The notes below the pieces were generated by a model. That model was not told the origin of the DNA. It saw only the letters and a program-made list of their open reading frames with translations, and made no database searches. A stretch of DNA of 64,000 bases. Origin: Azospirillum sp. TSO35-2. Lineage in GTDB: Bacteria; Pseudomonadota; Alphaproteobacteria; Azospirillales; Azospirillaceae. Where the stretch lies: NCBI RefSeq assembly GCF_003116095.1, contig NZ_LGRA01000008.1, forward strand, positions 731,274-795,273, read 5' to 3'. Below are positions 25,669 to 34,836 of this stretch, in pieces (the first letter of the stretch is position 1; each line of letters begins with the position of its first letter). The position numbers and the translations under genes are program-made.

Positions 25669-25704
25669 GAAATTGGTCTGGGCAGTTTATCAGATTGGAT
25701 ATAA
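25669..25704 (+). promoter_or_regulatory. Putative MocR operator upstream of the oxidase-transporter operon
   Basis: GAAATTGGTCTGG, 11 bases, then GATTGGATAT; the two ATTGG halves start 22 bases apart, about two helical turns. It lies about 95 bases before ATG 25797 and matches 24127-24162 in sequence, spacing and orientation relative to the downstream gene. MocR regulators commonly bind direct repeats. Confidence 0.6.
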
Positions 25705-25796
25705 CTGGCCGTCCAATTTTCCCTTATTGTTTGGTGCAAGAACAAGACAATCCGCCACAGCACCGCACAAGTGCCGGGCACGAACAGGACGGTGGC

Positions 25797-27119
25797 ATGC
25801 GCGACGTGGAATTCAGCACAACCCCTTATTGGAACACCCATCTGGGACCCGCGCCGGCAACGCTTCCGGCTCCGGAGAGCCGCGCGGATCTGGTGGTGGT
25901 CGGTTCCGGCTACACCGGCCTCAACGCCGCTCTGGTGGCGGCGCGCGGCGGCCGCTCCGTCCTGGTGCTCGAGGCGGAGGAACCCGGCTTCGGTTGCAGC
26001 ACGCGGAATGGCGGCCAGATCAGCACCAGCGTCAAGCCGTCGCTGGCAAAACTGTCGGCCCGCTTCGGCGAGAGGAAGGCCAGGGCGATCCGTCAGGCCG
26101 GTGCCGATGCCCTGCGATGGTTCGGCGATTTCGTGGAGTCGGAGGGGTTCGACTGCAACTTCGAGCGCAAGGGCCGCTTTCACGCCGCGCACACGCCGCA
26201 GCATTACGAGACCCTCGTGCGCGAGGCGGAGGTGCTTGCCCGGGAGGAAGGCATCGAAAGCTTTGCCGTTCCGCGCTCCGAACAGCACAAGGAGCTTGGC
26301 AGCGACGCCTATCACGGCGGCGTCGTCTACACGAAGCACTGCGCCATACATCCCGCCAAGTACCACCGCGCCCTGATGGTGCGTGCCCTCGAGGCCGGCG
26401 TGAAGATCGCCGGCCATTGCCGGGTCACCGGTGTCGAACGGGTCGGCCGTGAGTTTCACGTCAAAACCGAAAAAGGCCCGGTCCGGGCACGCGACGTCCT
26501 GATCGCGACCAACGGCTACACCGGCTCCACCGTGCCATGGCTCCAGCGCCGCGTCATCCCGATCGGCAGCTACATCATCGCAACGGAGGAGTTGCCGGAA
26601 GACACCATCGACCGGCTCTTCCCGACCGGGCGCATCGCCAGCGACACCTGCAAGGTCCTCTATTACTATCGCGCCAGCCCCGACCGGCGGCGCGTGCTCT
26701 TCGGCGGCCGTGTTTCCGCGGCGGAGGTCGACCCGGCAACGAGCGCGCCGCGGCTGCGCACCGCCATGTGCCGCATCTTTCCGGAGCTGTCCGGTGCTGC
26801 CATCAGCCACGCCTGGTCGGGGTTGGTTGCCTATTCGTTCGACGAGTTGGCGCACACCGGTCGCCATGACGGACTTCATTACGCGCTCGGCTATTGCGGT
26901 TCCGGCGTGTCGATGGCGAGTTATCTCGGCATGAGGGCTGGACAGACGATCCTCGGGCTCATCGAAGGGCGGACGGCGTTCGACGACATTCCGCATCCGA
27001 CCCGCCCCTTTTACAACGGCAAGCCGTGGTTCCTGCCGGCGGCCGTCGCCTACTACCGGTTCAAGGACAACCGCGATTGGGCAAAAAGCCGGCTTTCCAC
27101 GCCGGCCAATTCCGACTGA
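25797..27119 (+). CDS. FAD-dependent amine oxidase (DAO family, PuuB-like)
   Basis: This 440-residue flavoprotein has the FAD dinucleotide motif DLVVVGSGYTGLNAA at 31-45, a DAO-family GCSTRNGGQIS at about 66-76 and a C-terminal YCGSGVSMASYLG that closes the FAD site. PuuB oxidises gamma-glutamylputrescine to an aldehyde. Here no gamma-glutamyl ligase or hydrolase is present, so the substrate is probably an unconjugated amine or amino acid. I chose ATG 25797 because the sequence before it is not domain-like. It is the first gene of the operator-controlled operon, followed by an importer. Confidence 0.9.
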   Translation: MRDVEFSTTPYWNTHLGPAPATLPAPESRADLVVVGSGYTGLNAALVAARGGRSVLVLEAEEPGFGCSTRNGGQISTSVKPSLAKLSARFGERKARAIRQAGADALRWFGDFVESEGFDCNFERKGRFHAAHTPQHYETLVREAEVLAREEGIESFAVPRSEQHKELGSDAYHGGVVYTKHCAIHPAKYHRALMVRALEAGVKIAGHCRVTGVERVGREFHVKTEKGPVRARDVLIATNGYTGSTVPWLQRRVIPIGSYIIATEELPEDTIDRLFPTGRIASDTCKVLYYYRASPDRRRVLFGGRVSAAEVDPATSAPRLRTAMCRIFPELSGAAISHAWSGLVAYSFDELAHTGRHDGLHYALGYCGSGVSMASYLGMRAGQTILGLIEGRTAFDDIPHPTRPFYNGKPWFLPAAVAYYRFKDNRDWAKSRLSTPANSD

Positions 27120-27144
27120 GCCGGACAACGCGACAACAAAACAA

Positions 27145-27165
27145 CATACCGCCTCCAAAGGTATG
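27145..27165 (+). promoter_or_regulatory. Short inverted repeat in the leader of the binding-protein gene
   Basis: CATACC and GGTATG flank a nine-base loop, 20 bases before the ATG at 27186 and next to the GGAGAGG ribosome-binding site. It could modulate translation or be a minor operator; no function is shown. Confidence 0.35.
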
Positions 27166-27185
27166 ATTTCTTACGGAGAGGGACG

Positions 27186-28232
27186 ATGATCAAGACGACG
27201 GCCTGGACATTGGTTGCGGTGGCGCTCTTTTCCTCCACGGCAATGGCGCAGCAGAAGGCTCTGACGGTCGCTTCATGGGGCGGCTCTTATCAGGCCGCGC
27301 AAAGCAAGGCGCTGTTCGAGCCCGCCGCGAAAAATCTGGGCATCGCTCTCAAGCAGGAAACCTATGGGGGCATGTCCGATGTCCGCCTGCAGGTCAACTC
27401 CGGCAAGGTGACGTTCGACATCGTCGCCAGCGGCTCCGGATCGGCCGCGCGCGCGGGTGACGAAGGGTTGCTCGAGCCGCTCGACTACAGCGTGATCGAC
27501 GTCTCGCACTTCTATCCGAACATGACGTCGAAATACTGCGTCGGTGGCGATGTCTTTTCCAATGTTTTTGCCTGGAACACCGCCAAATACGGCACGAACG
27601 AACCGCGGAGCTGGGCTGACTTCTGGGACGTCAAGACGTTCCCGGGAACCCGCGCCTACCGCGGCGGCAGCGTCGCCGGTGCGCTGGAGCCGGCGCTGAT
27701 GGCTGACGGCGTGCCGCCCGACAAGGTTTACGAGGTGCTGGATTCCAAGGAGGGAATTCAGCGCGCCATCGACAAGATCCGGCAACTGAAGCCCCATATC
27801 CGCGTGTTCTGGACCTCCGGCGCCCAGCACGCGCAGTTGATGAAGGATGGCGAGGTCGACATGACGACCGGCTGGAGCGGCCGCTTCGACAACGCCAGGG
27901 CGGATGGCGCGAAGGTCGCCTACAGCTTCAACCAGGCGCTTCTCGATTACGACTGCTTCGCCATTCCCAAGGGCGCGCCGCACAAGGCTGAGGCGATGCG
28001 GTTCCTGGCCGAGATTTCCAAACCCGAATACCAGGACGATCTGCCGAAATACATCACGTACGGTCCGACCAACAAACTGGCGTACGAAACCGGCGTGATC
28101 ACCAAGGAGGTTGCCGCCGGGCTCCCGTCCTCGCCGGACAACGCCGCCAGACAGCTGTCGCTCTCACTCGCCTGGTACTCCAAGTGGGAGACTTACGCGA
28201 CCGAGAAGTATCAGGAAATGCAGACCGAGTAA
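27186..28232 (+). CDS. ABC transporter substrate-binding protein, polyamine type (PotD/PotF-like)
   Basis: This 348-residue periplasmic protein has a clear signal peptide (WTLVAVALFSSTAMAQQ). The mature part, LTVASWGGSYQAAQSKALFE, MSDVRLQVNSGKVTFDIVAS and NVFAWNTAKYG, follows the spermidine/putrescine binding-protein class. This class binds cationic amines, but also opine-like and phosphonate compounds. It is the capture component for the ATPase and two permeases just downstream. The 185-base gap before the ATPase gene allows differential expression of the abundant binding protein. Confidence 0.9.
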   Translation: MIKTTAWTLVAVALFSSTAMAQQKALTVASWGGSYQAAQSKALFEPAAKNLGIALKQETYGGMSDVRLQVNSGKVTFDIVASGSGSAARAGDEGLLEPLDYSVIDVSHFYPNMTSKYCVGGDVFSNVFAWNTAKYGTNEPRSWADFWDVKTFPGTRAYRGGSVAGALEPALMADGVPPDKVYEVLDSKEGIQRAIDKIRQLKPHIRVFWTSGAQHAQLMKDGEVDMTTGWSGRFDNARADGAKVAYSFNQALLDYDCFAIPKGAPHKAEAMRFLAEISKPEYQDDLPKYITYGPTNKLAYETGVITKEVAAGLPSSPDNAARQLSLSLAWYSKWETYATEKYQEMQTE

Positions 28233-28417
28233 TCGCAGCGAAGGCGGCGGCCGAGAGCGGGCAGGACTGAGCGGGCAGGGCTCCCGGGACGGTGCCGGTC
28301 GGTATGGAGTGCGCCCTCCCGAAGAGTCCGCCGCAGCGGGGTGTCTTGCCCTCCCGGCCAAACAGCAGCGGTCCGGCAGTAATGGCTTGAAGAGCCAGTT
28401 GTTACAGGAGCAATAAC

Positions 28418-29512
28418 TTGACGGCGCGACAAACCGAAGCCTTGCCCATCAGAGTCAGCCACGTAACGAAGACCTATGGCAGCGTGCACGCGCTCGACGA
28501 CGTTTCACTGGACGTCGTCAGCGGAGAGTTTCTGACCCTTCTGGGTCCGTCCGGCTCGGGCAAGACGACGCTTCTGATGGTGTTGGCAGGTTTTACCCGG
28601 CCGGATCGGGGCAGCCTGAAATTCGGCGATCGCGAGGTGATCCGAACCCCGCCGCATCTTCGCGACGTCGGCATGACCTTCCAGAACTATGCCTTGTTTC
28701 CCCACATGACCGTGGCGGGCAATGTCGCCTACCCGCTGCGTCTGCGCAACGTCCCGAAAGCGGAGATCACCGAACGGGTCGAGCGGGCTTTGGAAACCGT
28801 TCAACTCGGCGGCTATGGGAGCCGGCGCATCGGGCAGCTTTCCGGCGGCCAACGCCAGCGGGTGGCGCTGGCGCGCTCCATCGTGTTCGAGCCGCGCATC
28901 CTGCTGATGGACGAGCCGCTGTCCGCCCTCGACAAGAAGCTGCGCGACCAGATGCAGATCGAACTCCGGCATCTGCATGACAAGCTCGGCATGACCACCG
29001 TGTATGTGACCCACGACCAGCGCGAAGCGCTGACCATGTCCGACCGGATCGCCGTGGTCAATCATGGCAGGATCATGCAACTCGCGACGCCGCGAGAGCT
29101 GTATGATCGGCCGGCCAATCGGTTCGTCGCCGATTTCATCGGCGATTCCACCTTTCTTCCGGTGCGGCGGAGCGGTCGCGGCGTCGCCTTCGGCGATATG
29201 GCGCTGACGATCAACGGTCCGGTGCCCGAGGCCGACAACCTGCTGCTGATGATCCGCCCGGAACGCGTGACGCTGGTGCGGGACGGACAGAGCGTGGCGC
29301 CGGAGAGCAACCAATTTGCCGCCACGGTGCGGGAGGTCGTCTACCAGGGCGACAGCTACCTGTTGCAGTCCGAACTGGTCGACGGAACCCTGCTGACCAT
29401 GCGCGGAGCCGTCCGGGGGGCAAACCTTTCCGCCATGCCGACGATCGGCGACAGGGTCACACTCAACCTTGCTCCCGACGATGCCGCGGTGATCGACGGA
29501 AGCGGGTGCTGA
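28418..29512 (+). CDS. ABC transporter ATP-binding protein, PotA-like
   Basis: This 364-residue ATPase has Walker A GPSGSGKTT (about 43-51), signature LSGGQRQRVALARS, Walker B ILLMDEPLSALD, the switch His in YVTHDQREA and a C-terminal TOBE domain (LLMIRPERVTLV). It energises uptake through the two following permeases. The start is a TTG at 28418, preceded at ideal distance by AGGAG; no ATG lies in a better place. Its stop overlaps the start of the next gene. Confidence 0.94.
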   Translation: MTARQTEALPIRVSHVTKTYGSVHALDDVSLDVVSGEFLTLLGPSGSGKTTLLMVLAGFTRPDRGSLKFGDREVIRTPPHLRDVGMTFQNYALFPHMTVAGNVAYPLRLRNVPKAEITERVERALETVQLGGYGSRRIGQLSGGQRQRVALARSIVFEPRILLMDEPLSALDKKLRDQMQIELRHLHDKLGMTTVYVTHDQREALTMSDRIAVVNHGRIMQLATPRELYDRPANRFVADFIGDSTFLPVRRSGRGVAFGDMALTINGPVPEADNLLLMIRPERVTLVRDGQSVAPESNQFAATVREVVYQGDSYLLQSELVDGTLLTMRGAVRGANLSAMPTIGDRVTLNLAPDDAAVIDGSGC

Positions 29513-30408
29513 CCATGGCCGGAACAGCGATCGCCGAACTCAACGCCGACGGTCTGAGGCGGGATGCCCGGATCGAGCGACTCAAGCTTTTTGGCCTCAG
29601 CTCTCCGGCCTTGCTGCTGGTGCTGGTCATTCTGGTGCTTCCGGTCGGATGGCTTTTTTATCTGTCCTTCGTCGGAGCCGACGGCGGCTTCTCGCTTGAA
29701 AACTACGCCCGCATGATCGAGCAGAAATCATACGAGCGCATCTTCACCACAACCTTCGAGGTCAGCCTGCTGACGACGGGGCTTGCGATTCTGATCGGAT
29801 ATCCGTTCGCCTATTTCCTGTCGCAGTTGCCCGGCCGCCTCGCGAACCTCTTCATGATCGCCGTGCTGCTGCCCTTCTGGACGTCGCTGCTGGTGCGCAC
29901 CTATGCCTGGCTGGTGCTGCTGCAGAGGGAGGGACTGATCAACAAATCTGCGATGGCCTTCGGCCTGTGGGACGAGCCGGTCAGGATGGTCCACGATATG
30001 ACGGGCACCCTGGTCGGCATGGTCCACATCATGCTGCCCTTCCTCATCCTGCCGGTCTACGGTGCGATGAAATCGATCGACGTCGATCTGGTGAAGGCCG
30101 CCGCCAATCTCGGTGCATCGCCCACCCGCGCCTTCTGGACCGTCTTCTGTCCGCTGACCTTGCCGGGGCTGTTCGCCGGCGCCCTGATGGTGTTCATCCT
30201 GTGCCTGGGCTTCTTCGTCACCCCCGCCGTGCTTGGCGGCGGCAAGGTCATCATGGTGTCGATGAAGATCGTGTCCAACATCCAGCTTTTCGTGAATTGG
30301 GGAGCCGCCAGCGCGCTCGGCGTCGTGCTGCTGGCGCTGACCGTCGCCATCCTGTGGATTGCGTCACGTTTTCTCAACCTCACCCAGATCGCGGGGAGCG
30401 GCCACTGA
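29506..30408 (+). CDS. ABC transporter permease, PotB-like
   Basis: This 300-residue inner-membrane protein has six hydrophobic segments (LFGLSSPALLLVLVILVLPV first) and the permease EAA-type loop VKAAANLGASPTRAFWTVFC near 202-221. It forms the channel with the PotC-like partner. GTG 29506 overlaps the previous stop; ATG 29515 is an alternative start three codons later. Its stop overlaps the next ATG. Confidence 0.92.
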   Translation: MLTMAGTAIAELNADGLRRDARIERLKLFGLSSPALLLVLVILVLPVGWLFYLSFVGADGGFSLENYARMIEQKSYERIFTTTFEVSLLTTGLAILIGYPFAYFLSQLPGRLANLFMIAVLLPFWTSLLVRTYAWLVLLQREGLINKSAMAFGLWDEPVRMVHDMTGTLVGMVHIMLPFLILPVYGAMKSIDVDLVKAAANLGASPTRAFWTVFCPLTLPGLFAGALMVFILCLGFFVTPAVLGGGKVIMVSMKIVSNIQLFVNWGAASALGVVLLALTVAILWIASRFLNLTQIAGSGH

Positions 30409-31226
30409 TGCTGAACTGGTTCCAATCGCCCGCAACGGAAACACAGGTGACCCATGGCGGCCGACTCTGGCTCTACGCCCTGGCCGCTCTCGTCATTCTG
30501 TTCCTGGTGATCCCGACCTTCATCGTGATCCCGATGTCCTTTTCCGACAGCCAGTATCTGGAATTTCCGCCCACGCGCTGGTCCTTGCGTTGGTATGAGC
30601 ACTATGTCGACTCGCCGGACTGGATGCTGGCAACGCGCACCTCGCTCAAGGTCGCGGTGCTCACCATGGTGGTCGCAACGCCGCTCGGCGTGCTGGCCGC
30701 CTACGCACTGCACACCGCGAAGGTCGCGTTCGTCCGGCTGGCCTTCGTGCTGCTCATCACGCCGATGATGGTGCCCCTGGTCCTGGTCGCCATCGGCGCC
30801 TTCTACGTCTATGTCAAACTCGACCTGCTCTACACCGTCACGGGACTGGTGTTTGCCCACACCGTGCTGGCCCTCCCCCTGGTGGTGATCGTCGTCGGCT
30901 CCGCCTTCAAGTCCTTCGACATGGCGCAGGAGGATGCCGCGCGTTCGCTCGGCGCGCCGCGCTGGAAGGCGTTCCTCACGGTGACCCTTCCGCAGGTTCG
31001 CTTCGCGGTCGTGACCGCGGCGCTTCTGTCATTCCTGACCTCGTTCGACGAGGTGGTCGTCGCAATGTTCGTCTCGGGCGGCGACAACCCGACGCTCACG
31101 CGCAACATGTTCAATGCGCTGAGAGACCAGATCGACCCGACCATTGCCGCCATATCGACGATCATGATCGTCATCACCGTCGTCGTGATGACGCTCGCCC
31201 AGATTTTCGGCGCCCGCAGCAAATAA
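30408..31226 (+). CDS. ABC transporter permease, PotC-like
   Basis: This 272-residue membrane protein begins at ATG 30408 (TGATG overlap). It has about six hydrophobic segments and the ATPase-contact loop QEDAARSLGAPRWKAFLTVT near 170-189. It completes the binding-protein-dependent importer. The PotFABC-like layout with tight overlaps shows that the four genes act together. Confidence 0.92.
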   Translation: MLNWFQSPATETQVTHGGRLWLYALAALVILFLVIPTFIVIPMSFSDSQYLEFPPTRWSLRWYEHYVDSPDWMLATRTSLKVAVLTMVVATPLGVLAAYALHTAKVAFVRLAFVLLITPMMVPLVLVAIGAFYVYVKLDLLYTVTGLVFAHTVLALPLVVIVVGSAFKSFDMAQEDAARSLGAPRWKAFLTVTLPQVRFAVVTAALLSFLTSFDEVVVAMFVSGGDNPTLTRNMFNALRDQIDPTIAAISTIMIVITVVVMTLAQIFGARSK

Positions 31227-31256
31227 TCGACATACGCGTTCCGGAGTAATGGAAGC

Positions 31257-31613
31257 ATGACCAGCCTGGAAGTTTTCGCGGGGCTTTCCGCACTCCCGCT
31301 CGGCGTTTTCGCGCCCAAACCGACGGCCCTTCAGGAGGGGCAGCAGGAAGCGTCGACCCTGCTCTGGACGTCCCCGGATGGCCGAACGAAGATCGGCCTG
31401 TGGGAATGCACCGCGGGCCGCTTTACCGCCGACCGCAAGAACGCCGGCGAGTACTGCCACATCCTCTCGGGCCGCGCGTCGGTGCGCAACGCGGACGGCA
31501 GCGGTGAGCGCGACCTTGCCGCCGGCGACCTGCTGGTCCTGCCGCAAGGGTGGACGGGAGAATGGACCATCCATGAGCCGGTCCGGAAGCTCTTCCTGAT
31601 CGATGCACGCTAG
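31257..31613 (+). CDS. Cupin-domain protein (EutQ-like fold)
   Basis: This 118-residue single-cupin protein reads TSPDGRTKIGLWECTAGRFT, then EYCHILSGRASVRNADG and AAGDLLVLPQGWTGEWTIHE. Metal-binding histidines are few (His in EYCHILSG, His in WTIHE), as in the DUF861/EutQ group. Such small cupins often accompany amine or sugar-acid catabolic operons as isomerases, lyases or sensors. It stands 12 bases before the GMC gene. Its exact reaction is unknown. Confidence 0.8.
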   Translation: MTSLEVFAGLSALPLGVFAPKPTALQEGQQEASTLLWTSPDGRTKIGLWECTAGRFTADRKNAGEYCHILSGRASVRNADGSGERDLAAGDLLVLPQGWTGEWTIHEPVRKLFLIDAR

Positions 31614-31625
31614 GGCGACCGAACG

Positions 31626-33242
31626 ATGGCGGAGTATGATTTCATCGTCGTGGGCGCGGGTTCGGCCGGCTGCGTGCTGGCGAGCCGGCTTTCCGAAAGC
31701 GGCCGGTTTTCCGTGCTTCTGGTGGAGGCCGGCGGGAGCGACCGGTCGTTCTGGCTGATGATGCCGATCGGCTATGGGAAGGCATTTTACGACAAACGCT
31801 GCAACTGGATGTACATGACCGAGCCCGACCAGGGGCTGAACGGTCGGCAATCCTACTGGCCGCGCGGCAAGGCTCTTGGCGGCTCCAGCGCAATCAACGC
31901 CATGATCTTCGTGCGCGGCCATTCGTCCGACTTCGATGGCTGGGCGGCGATGGGCAACCCCGGCTGGGGTTGGGATGAGGTGCTGCCCTATTTCAAGAAA
32001 CTGGAAAGCAATGATCGCGGCGCGGACAGCCTGCGCGGTGCCGATGGCCCGGTGCGCATCGAAAGCAAGGAGAACGATGTCCATCCGCTTTGCCAGAGCT
32101 TCCTGAAGGCCGGCGCCGAACTGGGGATGCGGAAGAATACCGATTTCAACGGGCCGGAGTTGGACGGTTTCGGCGTCTATCAGATCACGACCAAGGACGG
32201 CATGCGGATGTCGGCCGCGCGGGCCTATCTCCGGCCGGCACGGGGGCGTGCGAACCTGCGCGTGGAGACCGGGGCGTTCACCCAGACGATCCTGTTCGAT
32301 GGCAAACGGGCCACCGGGATCCGTTACCGGCAGAATGGGAACGAGCACACGGCGCGGGCGCGGCGCGAGGTCATCCTGTCGGCGGGGGCCATCAATTCAC
32401 CGCAACTGCTGCAGCTTTCCGGTGTCGGGCCGGGCGCCCTGCTGCAAACGCTGGGCATCCCGGTGGTCGCGGCGCTGGAGGGTGTCGGTCGTCATCTGCA
32501 GGACCATCTGTGCATCGACTATCTGTTCCGCTCCCGTGTGCCGACCCTCAACAACCAGCTTTCCCCGTTCATGGGTCGACTGCGCTACGGCCTGCAATAT
32601 CTGCTCAGCCGAACCGGCCCGTTGTCGCTTGGCATCAACCACGCCGGCGGCTTCGTGCACACCGCGCCGGGTCTTGCTGCGCCGAACATGCAGCTGTTCT
32701 TCTCGCCGATGAGCTACACCAAGGCGCCCCCCGGCAAACGCCCGCTGATGCGGCCCGACCCCTTTCCCGGCTTTGCGCTTGCCGCCCAGCCGACGCGGCC
32801 GACCAGCCGCGGACATCTCGCGCTCCGCTCGCCCGATGCTTCCGCTTCCCCCGCCATCCACCCGAACTATCTTTCGACAGAGTTCGACCAGCAGGAAATG
32901 ATCGTGGCTTCCAGGCTCGTTCGCAGGATCGCGGCAACGCCGGCGCTCTCGGCCGTCATCGCCGAGGAGTTGGCACCCGGGCCGTCGGTGACCTCCGACG
33001 AGGCCATGCTTGACGATTGCCGGGCGCGTGCGGGCACCGTCTATCACCCGGTCAGCACCTGTCGGATGGGGCCGGATCCGGCAGAGGATGTCGTCGACGC
33101 TGCCCTCAGGGTCCACGGCATCACCAACCTGCGGGTTGCGGATGCCTCGATATTCCCCACGTTGACGACTGGAAACACCAACGCCGCTGCCATCATGGTC
33201 GGTGAAAAGGCTTCCGATTTGATCCTGTCGGCTCATCGCTGA
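31626..33242 (+). CDS. GMC-family FAD oxidoreductase (choline-dehydrogenase-like)
   Basis: This 538-residue flavoenzyme has the N-terminal FAD motif VGAGSAGCVLASRLSESG, the GMC signature PRGKALGGSSAINAMIFVRG near 80-99 and a second signature AGAINSPQLLQLSGVGPG near 255. The catalytic pair appears as His474 (VYHPVSTCRMG) and Asn517/519 (TGNTNAAAIM). GMC enzymes oxidise alcohols to aldehydes, as choline dehydrogenase does. It is the last gene of the island's plus-strand operon, so it probably oxidises a hydroxyl of the imported compound or of an intermediate that then goes to the aldehyde dehydrogenase. Confidence 0.93.
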   Translation: MAEYDFIVVGAGSAGCVLASRLSESGRFSVLLVEAGGSDRSFWLMMPIGYGKAFYDKRCNWMYMTEPDQGLNGRQSYWPRGKALGGSSAINAMIFVRGHSSDFDGWAAMGNPGWGWDEVLPYFKKLESNDRGADSLRGADGPVRIESKENDVHPLCQSFLKAGAELGMRKNTDFNGPELDGFGVYQITTKDGMRMSAARAYLRPARGRANLRVETGAFTQTILFDGKRATGIRYRQNGNEHTARARREVILSAGAINSPQLLQLSGVGPGALLQTLGIPVVAALEGVGRHLQDHLCIDYLFRSRVPTLNNQLSPFMGRLRYGLQYLLSRTGPLSLGINHAGGFVHTAPGLAAPNMQLFFSPMSYTKAPPGKRPLMRPDPFPGFALAAQPTRPTSRGHLALRSPDASASPAIHPNYLSTEFDQQEMIVASRLVRRIAATPALSAVIAEELAPGPSVTSDEAMLDDCRARAGTVYHPVSTCRMGPDPAEDVVDAALRVHGITNLRVADASIFPTLTTGNTNAAAIMVGEKASDLILSAHR

Positions 33243-33299
33243 CCGGAATGACCGCGCCGGTGATGCGGCATTGCCACGTCAACCCGAACGGAGGCAAGG

Positions 33300-33480
33300 A
33301 GAGGGGATAGCGGCCACCCAGCGACACCTGCTGCGCCGCTTGGCGGGCTCACCCAGGCGGTCGGCTGGTGCGAATTCTCAGCGCGGTTGTTGGGACAACG
33401 GCTTTGCCGGTGTTCCACGCCGGTCACGGTGGTCATCGATTTGGGCATGCCGGTCACCCGCAAGGCCGCCTGATCACCAC
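33300..33480 (-). mobile_element. IS6-type transposase remnant (C-terminal part)
   Basis: On the minus strand the frame reads VTGVEHRQSR, then NNRAENSHQPT (33391-33359). This matches the end of IS6-family transposases as I know them (HKGLNNRAENSHQPTRRRE). Upstream and downstream pieces are out of frame. No intact ends are visible. The fragment fills the gap between the GMC gene and the convergent binding-protein gene. Confidence 0.6.
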
Positions 33481-33593
33481 GGGCCGCCGGTGGTCTCCGC
33501 CCTCGCGGCGATTTGTGCGCCAACGTTCATCAGAACCCGAAGAAGCGCTCCCCAGCCGCGCCAGTTCTCCAACGCGGCCGGGGGCCTGCCGGA

Positions 33594-34799
33594 TTACTTC
33601 ACCAGCGGGCAGCCGCCCTTGTCGATGGGGCGGTAGGCCTCGTTGCCCGGGATGGTGGTCAGCACCTTGTAATAGTCCCACGGCCCCTTGGATTCGGCCG
33701 GGCTCTTCACCTGCATCAGGTACATGTCGTGGACCATGCGGCCGTCGGCGCGCAGCGTGCCGCCCTTGGCGAAGGCGTCGTTCACCGGCGTCTCGCGCAT
33801 CTTCACCATCACCGCCTTGGCCTCGTCGGTGCCGGCGGCCTCGATGGCCTTCAGGTAATGGCGCACGGCGGAATAGCTGCCGGTCTGGATCATGCTGGGC
33901 ATCTTGCCGGTCCTGGCTATATAGGCCTTGGCGAAGGCGCGGGCATCGTCGTCGCGGTCGGCGTTCCAGCCATCCATCAGCACCAGCCCCTGCGCCGCCT
34001 TGAGACCCAGGGAATGCACGTCGGTGGGGAACATCAGCAGGCTCGCCAAGGTCTGCCCGCCCTGCGGAAGGCCGAACTCCTGCGCCTGCTTGATCGAGTT
34101 GGCGGTGTCGCCGCCGGCATTGGCGAGCGCGATGACCTTCGCCCCCGACCCCTGCGCCTGCAGCAGGTAGGAGGAGAAGTCGGCGGTGTTCAGCGGGTGG
34201 CGGACGGAGCCGGTGACCTTGGCGCCGTTGGCCTTCAGCACCTCGGTCAGCGACTGCTCCAGCGCATGGCCGAAGGCGTAGTCCACGGTCAGGAAGTACC
34301 AGCTGTCGCCCAGGATCTTCGCGCCCGCCTTGCCCATGCCCTGCGCCAGCGCATAGGTGTCGTAGGTCCAGTGAGCCGTGGTCGGCGAACAGGCCTCCCC
34401 GGTCAGCTGTGCGGCACCGCCGCCGGAAATCAGGAAGACGCGGTTCTTGCGCTTGGTGATTTCCTGGACCGCCAGCGCGACGGACGACGTGGGGACGTCG
34501 ACGATGACGTCCACCTGCTCGGTGTCGATCCACTTGTTCACCAGCGACGCGCCGATGTCCGCCTTGTTCTGGTGGTCGGCGAAGATCACCTCGACCGGCT
34601 TGCCGGCGACCTTGCCGCCCATCTCCTCCACCGCCATGCGCACCGCCTCGACCGAGCCCATACCGGTCGGGTCGGCATAGACGCCGGTCATGTCGTTCAG
34701 GACGGCGATCTTGACCTTGCCGTCGGAGATTTGGGCGTGGGCGGCTCCGGCGATCAGTGCTGCGGAGCAGGCGGCCGCGGCCAGAATCCAGCGTTTCAT
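33594..34799 (-). CDS. Branched-chain-amino-acid-type ABC substrate-binding protein (LivK-like)
   Basis: This 401-residue periplasmic protein has a signal peptide (RWILAAAACSAALIAGAAHA) and a type-I binding fold: GKVKIAVLNDMTGVYADPTG, EVIFADHQNKADIGASLVNK and VIALANAGGDTANSIKQAQE. AGGGAGGAAA precedes the ATG at 34799. It is the third gene of a minus-strand operon with a beta-keto acid cleavage enzyme and a carnitine-dehydrogenase-like enzyme, so it may bind a related organic acid rather than leucine. The matching permease and ATPase genes are not in the window. Confidence 0.88.
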   Translation of the reverse strand: MKRWILAAAACSAALIAGAAHAQISDGKVKIAVLNDMTGVYADPTGMGSVEAVRMAVEEMGGKVAGKPVEVIFADHQNKADIGASLVNKWIDTEQVDVIVDVPTSSVALAVQEITKRKNRVFLISGGGAAQLTGEACSPTTAHWTYDTYALAQGMGKAGAKILGDSWYFLTVDYAFGHALEQSLTEVLKANGAKVTGSVRHPLNTADFSSYLLQAQGSGAKVIALANAGGDTANSIKQAQEFGLPQGGQTLASLLMFPTDVHSLGLKAAQGLVLMDGWNADRDDDARAFAKAYIARTGKMPSMIQTGSYSAVRHYLKAIEAAGTDEAKAVMVKMRETPVNDAFAKGGTLRADGRMVHDMYLMQVKSPAESKGPWDYYKVLTTIPGNEAYRPIDKGGCPLVK

Positions 34800-34836
34800 G
34801 GATGTTTCCTCCCTGTTTGATTGGTTTTTCGGACGA

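Noticed and set aside
28233..28417. Possible riboswitch between the binding-protein and ATPase genes
   Set aside because: The 185 bases contain GC-rich partial complementarity but I could not trace a consistent fold or match a known riboswitch core.
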